Shown here: positions 1-5,761 of the stretch, piece by piece
Numbering within the stretch: the first letter of the stretch is position 1
Layout: each line of letters opens with the position of its first letter
Source: an uncultured Planctomycetota bacterium
Lineage (GTDB): Bacteria; Planctomycetota; Phycisphaerae; UBA1845; Fen-1342
Length of the DNA stretch: 64,000 nucleotides
Reading direction: 5' to 3'
Assembly: GCA_900696535.1 (NCBI GenBank)
Contig: CAADGM010000016.1
Location: 1-64,000 of the forward strand
Notes under the pieces: generated by a model
Databases searched by the model: none
Told to the model about the DNA's origin: nothing
What the model saw: only the letters and a program-made list of their open reading frames with translations
Made by a program: the position numbers and the translations under genes

Positions 1-209
1 ACCACGCCACCGTCGGGGCCAAGGCCGGCGTCACCAACACCGTCGGCCCTGGCGAAACCGTCCTCGGCCAACCCGCGATCCCGATCCAGGACGCCAAGCG
101 GCAGATCGTGTACGTAGGCCGCCTGCCAGAGCTCTACGAGCAGGTCAAGCGACTCGAGCGGCAGGTGGCTGAGCTCGAGAAGCGCCGCGATGTGAGCCGG
201 GTCGAGTAG
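1..209 (+). CDS. lpxD: LpxD C-terminal end (UDP-3-O-acylglucosamine N-acyltransferase), 5' truncated by window
   Basis: Reading frame 3 is open from the window edge to a TAG at 207-209 and gives about 69 residues. They contain a GETVLGQPAIP stretch, then a segment resembling AKRQ...RLPELYEQVKRLERQVAELE. This is the usual end of LpxD: the last left-handed beta-helix coils followed by a C-terminal helical tail. LpxD adds the N-linked acyl chain in lipid A synthesis in the cytoplasm. The active site and N-terminal uridine-binding domain lie outside the window. The family assignment rests on this tail alone but is characteristic. Confidence 0.8.
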   Translation, partial: HATVGAKAGVTNTVGPGETVLGQPAIPIQDAKRQIVYVGRLPELYEQVKRLERQVAELEKRRDVSRVE

Positions 210-228
210 AAGCTAGAACTTATCCCAG

Positions 229-346
229 CAACTGTGGAGCACCCGCGCTATCTGCGGGCTCTTTTCGCCTGGGGCCGAGTCGCAGGCCGTGATTCAATCC
301 GGCGTACCGTTCGACTGGCGCGACCCCCGCTGGCAGCGGGTGCTCC
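229..346. repeat. Inverted repeat of GGAGCACCCGC arms in convergent gap
   Basis: GGAGCACCCGC at 236-246 is the exact reverse complement of GCGGGTGCTCC at 336-346. The arms are 11 nt each and 89 nt apart, between lpxD (+) and the convergent lipoprotein gene (-). The same arm sequence recurs as a tight hairpin at 31147-31177, so it looks like a dispersed palindromic element and not a local accident. It may also help end transcription of the facing genes. Confidence 0.55.
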
Positions 347-374
347 AAGGACACGCACCAACGCGACCGCAGAT

Positions 375-1115
375 TCACTCCCCGGTTTCGACGCGCAGGG
401 TCCGAATCATCTCCAGGAATGCGTCGCGGTGCTCGCTCACTGTGTTCGGCGGCCCGCTCAGCTCGAAGCTCCACACGCCATCCGGGCCGGACACGAACGC
501 GGCCAGGAAGTGCTGCGGCCGGGGAAGCTCGCCTGCCGCCGTCGCCGCTAGGTCGCTCCGCGCTTCGGCCAGCGTAACGCCCAACCCATTCACCTCGAGC
601 GCCTCCGTCCGCACCTGTCCGTCGACGAGCGGCTGAGCGGCGCCCGCGTCAACCTGCCGTCGCCACGCCGAGAGCAGCGCCTCGACCGACGGCGCTGCCG
701 CACTCGGTGGCCGAACGATCAACTCCGCGTCCAAGCGATCACCCGCCGCGCGCGGCACGATGAACCGCTGTGGCACGGGCCCGGTGGCGCCGGCCGCAGC
801 GCCGAGCGGCACGCCCGCCCACCGTTCCGGCGTGCTGAAGATGAGCTGCGGCGCCGGCTTGGCTCTCCCCTCGGCCCGCGTTTGGGCAGCTTGCTCGGCG
901 TCTGCCTGGCCAGCCGAAACATCCGCCGCGACGAGCTGTACCAAGTCCGCCACGGTCTCGAGACGCGGGGCGCCCGCCATCGCACTGGGGTTCAGTGGTG
1001 GCTCACCCGGCGGCGCCGGCCGGCGGTCGCACGCGGGCGCCCCCGAGAGGCTGGCCACCAGGCCGACAAGCACGGCGACTCGCATCGGAATTCGCTTCAC
1101 TCGGGCGCGCTTCAC
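375..1115 (-). CDS. Probable lipoprotein of unknown function
   Basis: A 246-residue product from a GTG start; an internal ATG at 1085 gives 236. The N-terminus has Lys/Arg residues, a hydrophobic stretch (VAVLVGLVASLSG) and APAC, a plausible though imperfect lipobox. An Ala/Pro-rich linker leads to a globular C-terminal half (roughly residues 95-246). No catalytic motif is recognisable. The GTG was preferred because TACCCT lies 9 nt upstream of it (1125-1130, minus strand), like other SD-less genes here, and no Shine-Dalgarno precedes either start. It faces lpxD and probably belongs to the minus-strand run extending to 3.5 kb. Confidence 0.6.
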   Translation of the reverse strand: MKRARVKRIPMRVAVLVGLVASLSGAPACDRRPAPPGEPPLNPSAMAGAPRLETVADLVQLVAADVSAGQADAEQAAQTRAEGRAKPAPQLIFSTPERWAGVPLGAAAGATGPVPQRFIVPRAAGDRLDAELIVRPPSAAAPSVEALLSAWRRQVDAGAAQPLVDGQVRTEALEVNGLGVTLAEARSDLAATAAGELPRPQHFLAAFVSGPDGVWSFELSGPPNTVSEHRDAFLEMIRTLRVETGE

Positions 1116-1230
1116 GTCGCTATCAGGGTATCCGACGCAGTCACCGCAGCAAGCGGCTGGCGCACGTTCGATACGAAGCGACGCGGAGAGCGACGACTTA
1201 CGACAGAGCGAGGTGCGGACAGCGCAGTGG

Positions 1231-1809
1231 TCAGCGGGCCCGGCCGCGCCGCCCGCGCTTGATAGGAGGCGGGCTCGACCACCACAGGGCGTGCGGCGTC
1301 GGATAGAGTTGGCCGATGCGTGAGACCGCCGACGTGAACGCCTCGGCCGTCCAGGCCGGGTGCGCTCGGAGCCGCGCGACGAGTCGGCTGGCGTCGCCCG
1401 CGATGTCGTTTCGGACTCGGTAGGGCCGAATGTCCGTGTCACCCACGAGCACCACGTCGGTGTCGCCCTGCGCTGCCAGGCATTGGAGCATGCGTACACC
1501 GGCGGGTTCGGCGGCGTTGATCCAGTGCTCGAACGTGAAGTGGTCGTTGCGATCCAGCCGCAGCATGAGGACGACCACGAGCACGCCGTCCAGCTCCCAG
1601 TGCAGCAGTCGCAGGTCGGAGACCAGATCGCGGGGGTAGCGCGACAGCCCGAAGTCGTCCTCTCGCAGGTACACCGTCACCGCGTGATCGTGCGGGTAAG
1701 CGATCGTCCGGCCGCGCGGCAGCGTGAGAACCTGCTCGGGTACGGCGGCGCGCGCCCTAGCCCGCGCCCGGTCTGCCGCTCTCGCAGAAGTGACGCCGCT
1801 TGATGCCAT
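1231..1809 (-). CDS. Unknown protein
   Basis: 192 residues from ATG 1809. An in-frame TTG at 1953 would add 48 residues and overlaps the TGA of the upstream gene, so translational coupling from that codon is possible. The body (from about EQVLTLPRG onward) alternates hydrophobic and charged residues as a compact alpha/beta domain would, with ELDGVLVVVLMLRLDRNDHF and GDTDVVLVGDTDIRPY segments. The tail is basic. I recognise no family. It sits between the lipoprotein gene and the thiamine-binding-like gene on the same strand. Confidence 0.5.
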   Translation of the reverse strand: MASSGVTSARAADRARARARAAVPEQVLTLPRGRTIAYPHDHAVTVYLREDDFGLSRYPRDLVSDLRLLHWELDGVLVVVLMLRLDRNDHFTFEHWINAAEPAGVRMLQCLAAQGDTDVVLVGDTDIRPYRVRNDIAGDASRLVARLRAHPAWTAEAFTSAVSRIGQLYPTPHALWWSSPPPIKRGRRGRAR

Positions 1810-1949
1810 CAATGGTAGATCGGCGTGCGCGCCCGAGAGGCTGGGGAGTGCTTTCGGAATCTCGTCGGGTGCCGATAACGCCTTCGCCGTGGCCGCCGAC
1901 CCATGGCCAGCGATACGCCTGTCCGGGGTAACCCGCGGTCGACGATTTC

Positions 1950-2255
1950 TCAACCGGAGGCCAGCTTGGCCTCGACGCTGCGGATCTTGTCGGCCATGGA
2001 CTGCGGGCGGTCCGTCCGCGTTCCGAGGCGGATCGTCGTGCTGATGCGCGGCGCGCCCATTTCGTGCACAACCTCATGGCAGCGCTTCACGGCGGCGAAC
2101 ACCGCGTCCCACTCTCCCTCGATGTTCGTGCCGAAGGCGTGAAGCTGGGCGGTGAGCCCGGCCTCGCGGATGACCCGCTCGCACGCGGCAACGTAGCTGG
2201 AGACCGAAACGCCGACCCCCAGCGGCACAACGCACAGGTCGACGATGACGTGCAT
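1950..2255 (-). CDS. MTH1187/YkoF-like thiamine-binding family protein (DUF77)
   Basis: 101 residues. The start (MHVIVDLCVVPLGVGVSVS) and the body (YVAACERVIREAGL, HAFGTNIEGEWDAVFAAVKRCHEVVHEMG, RISTTIRLGTRTDRP) match the small ferredoxin-like MTH1187 family. Members bind thiamine or its precursors, and some are annotated as thiamine-binding proteins. Length is normal. ATG 2255 was chosen because GGGAG lies just upstream and the family starts at this hydrophobic strand. No thi genes are nearby, so the ligand is inferred from the family only. Confidence 0.8.
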   Translation of the reverse strand: MHVIVDLCVVPLGVGVSVSSYVAACERVIREAGLTAQLHAFGTNIEGEWDAVFAAVKRCHEVVHEMGAPRISTTIRLGTRTDRPQSMADKIRSVEAKLASG

Positions 2256-2303
2256 GACTGTCTCTCCCGATTCTCGCCCCGGCCCACGGAGCCCGGTCAC
2301 ACG

Positions 2304-2855
2304 CTACGCACCGCTCAGCGCCGGCTCGAGCCCGTTCGCCCCGCGCGGCCGGCGACGAAGAAGCGCCTCCAGGCACAAGAACCGCGACCGCGACAGCACC
2401 GTGATCAGCGAGCCGACAATGAGTGCCGCATTCTCGAGCAGCTTGCGGCAGATGAACACCTCGCCGGTTCCGCAACCGCAATCGAACTTCACCCAACAGA
2501 AGCCGGGGAACGCTCCGCTGGCGTACTCCTGCATCGCCCGGTAGACGAGCAGCGGGCAGAAGAAGAGCAGCATGGCCAGGATCGTGGCTCCCGCCCCGCG
2601 CAGGAGGAATCCGAAGATCAGCGCCGCGGCGCAGATCAACTCCAGGTACGGCAGCATGAGCGAGAGGAAGTTCATCAGTTGGGGCGGGTCGGCCGGGAAG
2701 ATCTGATACTGGTTGACCTGCTTGAGGAACTCGAACGGGTTGCTCAGCTTGAGCAGGGCCAGGTAGGCGAACATGCCGCCCACGGCGAGGCAGGCGATCA
2801 GGAGTGGAATGCCCGTCTCGTCGAGCCGGGTGAGAAGTCCGCGTCGGACCTGCAT
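2304..2855 (-). CDS. MauE/DoxX-like four-helix membrane protein
   Basis: 183 residues with four predicted membrane helices (about LLIACLAVGGMFAYLALL, FLSLMLPYLELICAAALIFGFLL, ILAMLLFFCPLLVYRAM and NAALIVGSLITVLS). It carries the WVKFDCGCG motif with paired Cys typical of MauE-like proteins. MauE relatives are membrane thiol/quinone-linked proteins, often near disulfide or rhodanese genes. The start at 2855 has GGGAG upstream and lies 2 nt downstream of the rhodanese stop, so the two genes are almost certainly co-transcribed and may act together at the membrane. Confidence 0.75.
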   Translation of the reverse strand: MQVRRGLLTRLDETGIPLLIACLAVGGMFAYLALLKLSNPFEFLKQVNQYQIFPADPPQLMNFLSLMLPYLELICAAALIFGFLLRGAGATILAMLLFFCPLLVYRAMQEYASGAFPGFCWVKFDCGCGTGEVFICRKLLENAALIVGSLITVLSRSRFLCLEALLRRRPRGANGLEPALSGA

Positions 2856-2857
2856 GT

Positions 2858-3502
2858 CTACTGCTCCCGGGCCGGGCCGGATTCGGTCGGCAGATCCGCC
2901 GCCTTCCAAGCTTCCCAACCGTCCTTGAAGAGACAGATCACGGTTCGCGGGATCCCGCGAAGCTCGAGCTCCTGGCAGACCAGCAGGCTGTCCTCGCATC
3001 GGCCGCCGTTGCAGTACACGATCACCTGCTGCGCCGCGAAGGCCGCGTCCATGACGCGCTCGATGTAGCCCTCGAGGCGGTAGTAGTCGAGTTGGATGGC
3101 GCCGGGGATTCGGCCGGCCTTATAGGCCGCGTCGTCGCGGGCATCGACCAGCACGATCTGCCCCACTTCGTAGAGCGGGTCATTCACCGCGGCACGCACC
3201 GTCTCCAGGTCAACGACGCGGTATGGCACAGCCGCGGGCGGCGCCTCGATCGCGACCCCGTTCTGCGCTTGTCCCGGGACGGCGGCGGGGGCCACGGGGT
3301 CAGAAGGGAGCGGCGCGGGCGCACGGCGTGCGAAATACGCGCGGTTGATGTCGATCCAGTTGCTCGGACGCCCGCCCGACGTGGCACCATTCCGCCCCGG
3401 ATCGTGCCCGCCCCGGCGCAGCTCGTTGGCGGTCAGCGCAACCGCCGACGCCACAGCAAAGAGCACGATCATCTGCCCCAGGGTGCGTGCGAGTACCTTC
3501 AT
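2858..3502 (-). CDS. Membrane-anchored rhodanese-like protein
   Basis: 214 residues: an N-terminal membrane anchor (about 8-27), a proline-rich periplasmic linker, then a rhodanese domain in the last 120 residues. The domain has VDARDDAAYKAGRIPGAI and the Cys loop YCNGGRCEDS, where the first Cys is the expected persulfide carrier. A second Cys inside the loop is notable. ATG 3502 has AGGA upstream. The MauE-like gene follows directly, suggesting sulfur-transfer or thiol chemistry outside the cytoplasm. The substrate is unknown. Confidence 0.82.
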   Translation of the reverse strand: MKVLARTLGQMIVLFAVASAVALTANELRRGGHDPGRNGATSGGRPSNWIDINRAYFARRAPAPLPSDPVAPAAVPGQAQNGVAIEAPPAAVPYRVVDLETVRAAVNDPLYEVGQIVLVDARDDAAYKAGRIPGAIQLDYYRLEGYIERVMDAAFAAQQVIVYCNGGRCEDSLLVCQELELRGIPRTVICLFKDGWEAWKAADLPTESGPAREQ

Positions 3503-3713
3503 GCGTGGGTCCTGGCTGGGGCCTGAGGCTCGCAAACGGCGGCCCGCAGCAGGATTATACGGTCGAATCGGGGGCTGGCAGCAGGCGATCTCCGGCATCA
3601 CACGGGCGCTTATCGGCCGCGTAAGTCGGCCTTACCCGCAGTGCGCGCAGCGTGCGCGCGAACCGGCGCGACCGCGCAGGTCCCGGCGGCCGCGGGCGCA
3701 CCGCGCGGCCACC

Positions 3714-3920
3714 CTACGTGTCGCTCAAGATCGGGTCCCAGAACGCCCGAGCGAGCGAAGGCGGAAAGTCGCCACGCCCGGCCTCGACCACGGGGATGTG
3801 CACCGCCAGCTCGGGGTGGCGAAGTCCCTCGTCAATGAACGCGGAAGTCTCCGCGACCATCCGGTCCCGGACCTGCTCCCACGTCTCACGGCGACGCTCA
3901 TTCCACCACAGCAGGTGCAT
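3714..3920 (-). CDS. Small conserved-looking protein of unknown function
   Basis: 68 residues beginning MHLLWWNERRRETWEQVRDRM, rich in Trp and charged residues, ending near RAFWDPILSD. No signal peptide or membrane segment. There is no Shine-Dalgarno. Instead TACAAT (minus strand, 3928-3933) ends exactly 7 nt before the ATG, arguing for a leaderless transcript starting at or next to this codon. That promoter match is the main support for the start and for treating this short frame as real. Confidence 0.55.
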   Translation of the reverse strand: MHLLWWNERRRETWEQVRDRMVAETSAFIDEGLRHPELAVHIPVVEAGRGDFPPSLARAFWDPILSDT

Positions 3921-3927
3921 ACGCGCT

Positions 3928-3933
3928 ATTGTA
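3928..3933 (-). promoter_or_regulatory. -10-like TACAAT, 7 nt from ATG 3920
   Basis: TACAAT on the minus strand matches the sigma70 -10 consensus in 5 of 6 bases. The 7-nt gap places the transcription start at or next to the ATG. No good -35 box is visible (TTCGAT at 17 nt). Confidence 0.4.
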
Positions 3934-3964
3934 CGTCGCTCGATGAGAAGATCGAACCCGCCCG

Positions 3965-4861
3965 TCAGTGGCGACCGGCGTGCTTCGGCTTGAGGCTCGC
4001 GCACAGCGCCGCGATGCCGACGCTCACCATCTCGATGGGCAGCGGCCGCACGAGCCCCCAGGCCGGGATGACATCCTGCTGCCGGTACGGCTCCGGCAGC
4101 ATCAGCGCCGGCGACCAGATCGCCACGAGCACCCCGATCACGCCGAGCACGATCGGCAACGGCCAGAGCCACGCGAGCGGCCGCACTGGCGAGAGCTTGC
4201 CAGCCACGTAGACGCCCAGGATGAAGCCGACCGCGACGGCAAAGTACACCTGTCCGCGCAGGGTGACGAACGTCGCCGGCCCGGTCGCGAGCACGATCAC
4301 CAGCCCCGAGACGATGAGCACAGTCGCGAACGACGCGGCGGCGGACTGGAGGTCCTGCACGGCGGCGCGCGGCCCGGCGGTGCCGGTGGCCGGCTGCCCG
4401 TCCGCGAGGCGGGCAGCGACGAAGCTTGCTGCGACGTAAGCGCCGGTCAGCCCAATCGCAAGGTACAAGTAATCGAGCAGGAGCGGCCAGTACGGCGCCG
4501 CATTGGCCGGCCCGGGGCGCTCGTGCACGAGCACGAGCCACTTGTCCATCGTGCCGCCGGTGCCGCCGCGCTCGAAAACCCATGCCGCGGCGCCCAGCCC
4601 CAGCGCGAACAGAGCCCGCCGCGCGTCCGGCCCGCCAGCAACGACAGCGGCGAGGGCGGCTGCGACCGTGAAGGCCAGCGCCACGCTGATGCCGCCGAGC
4701 GGCGAGACGGCCGCCAGCACGATCGGCCGGTCCGGCCCGCCGCGGAAGAAGGTCGCGCCGACGGTGAAGTGCAAGCCGGCCCAGACAAGCGACGCAGCCA
4801 GGAGCAGGCGCAGTCGCGCCGTCCAGTCGGAAACCGCGGATACCGCAGGAGACGAGGCCAT
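3965..4861 (-). CDS. Polytopic membrane protein of unknown function
   Basis: 298 residues with about seven or eight hydrophobic helices spread through the whole length, and a Lys/His-rich C-terminus. A loop (AWVFERGGTGGTMDKWLVLVHERPG) separates the third and fourth helices. No family motif recognised. ATG 4861 lacks a Shine-Dalgarno but sits 7 nt after a TAGCCT -10 with a TTGACC -35 at 17 nt. This fixes the start and argues against the longer in-frame form reaching 4930. It is divergent from the ABC ATPase gene. Confidence 0.65.
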   Translation of the reverse strand: MASSPAVSAVSDWTARLRLLLAASLVWAGLHFTVGATFFRGGPDRPIVLAAVSPLGGISVALAFTVAAALAAVVAGGPDARRALFALGLGAAAWVFERGGTGGTMDKWLVLVHERPGPANAAPYWPLLLDYLYLAIGLTGAYVAASFVAARLADGQPATGTAGPRAAVQDLQSAAASFATVLIVSGLVIVLATGPATFVTLRGQVYFAVAVGFILGVYVAGKLSPVRPLAWLWPLPIVLGVIGVLVAIWSPALMLPEPYRQQDVIPAWGLVRPLPIEMVSVGIAALCASLKPKHAGRH

Positions 4862-4868
4862 GGGCTGG

Positions 4869-4897
4869 AGGCTAAGCGCCGCCGCCGGGCGGGTCAA
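4869..4897 (-). promoter_or_regulatory. Sigma70-type promoter for the 3965-4861 membrane gene, leaderless geometry
   Basis: On the minus strand, TTGACC (4892-4897), a 17-nt spacer and TAGCCT (4869-4874) are followed by 7 nt and ATG 4861. The -35 matches 5 of 6 consensus bases and the spacing is ideal. The predicted start point falls at or within 1-2 nt of the ATG. Confidence 0.6.
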
Positions 4898-4910
4898 CGC
4901 GCGGTCCGCG

Positions 4911-4938
4911 TTGTGACGTGCGCGCGGCACGCCTACAC
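4911..4938 (+). promoter_or_regulatory. Promoter for the ABC ATPase gene, leaderless geometry
   Basis: TTGTGA (4911-4916), a 16-nt spacer and TACACT (4933-4938) are followed by 7 nt and ATG 4946. It lies back-to-back with the opposing promoter at 4869-4897 inside an 84-nt divergent gap. Confidence 0.5.
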
Positions 4939-4945
4939 TGCCTCA

Positions 4946-5761
4946 ATGCTGGATGCTCGCTCAACCGCCGCCGACCCCGCCGCCACCCCGTCGCCCGAGG
5001 CGGCGCCGGGACTTTCTGCTGCTGAGAGCGTCGTGTCGGTCCGCGGGCTGGAGAAGATCTACGATTCGTCCGGGCGGCGCGTGAGAGCACTGGCCGGTGT
5101 CGACCTGGACGTGCCCCGCGGCGCGTTCTTCGCGATCATGGGGGCCAGCGGTTCGGGCAAGAGCACGCTCCTGCACCTGGTGGGCGGGCTGACCCGCCCG
5201 ACCAATGGGCAGGTGCTGGTGGAGGGCCACGACCTGGCCGGGCTGTCGGACCGGGCGCGGACCGTGTTCCGCCGACGCCGGATGGGCATCATTTTCCAGG
5301 ACTACAACCTGCTGCCCACGCTGACCGCCCGCGAGAACGTGGCCCTGCCGATGCTGCTCGAGGGCACGTCGCTGGCCGCGTGCGAGCAGCGCGTTAACGA
5401 GCTGCTCGCGGCCGTCCACCTCTCGGAGCGCGCTCATCATCGGCCCGACGCGCTCTCCGGAGGTGAGCAGCAGCGCGTCGCGATCGCCCGCGCGCTGCTG
5501 AACGACCCGGCGATCGTCCTGGCGGATGAGCCGACCGGCAACCTCGACTCGAAGCAGTCGGTGGAGATCTGGGCGCTGCTGCGCCGCTTCGCCAGCGAGC
5601 AGGGCAAGACGATCCTGATGGTGACCCACGAAGCCGCGGGCGCGGCCTTCGCGGACCGGGTCATCGTGCTCAAGGACGGGCGCGTGGTCGGCACGCTGGC
5701 CCCGCAGGGTTCCCTGGATGCAGCACTGGTTGCAACTGGCTACCAGCAACTGGCGGGCTAA
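4946..5761 (+). CDS. ABC transporter ATP-binding protein, LolD/MacB type
   Basis: 271 residues. After an Ala/Pro-rich leader of about 28, the domain shows Walker A GASGSGKST (66-74), Q-loop FQDYNLLP, signature LSGGEQQRVAIARAL and Walker B with D-loop IVLADEPTGNLDS. That motif set is typical of the LolD/MacB/FtsE group, which drives extracytoplasmic lipoprotein or mechanotransmission processes instead of a classic import channel. The gene overlaps the 932-residue permease downstream by 44 nt, so the two form one transporter. The ATG start is supported by the TACACT-N7 promoter. Confidence 0.88.
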   Translation: MLDARSTAADPAATPSPEAAPGLSAAESVVSVRGLEKIYDSSGRRVRALAGVDLDVPRGAFFAIMGASGSGKSTLLHLVGGLTRPTNGQVLVEGHDLAGLSDRARTVFRRRRMGIIFQDYNLLPTLTARENVALPMLLEGTSLAACEQRVNELLAAVHLSERAHHRPDALSGGEQQRVAIARALLNDPAIVLADEPTGNLDSKQSVEIWALLRRFASEQGKTILMVTHEAAGAAFADRVIVLKDGRVVGTLAPQGSLDAALVATGYQQLAG

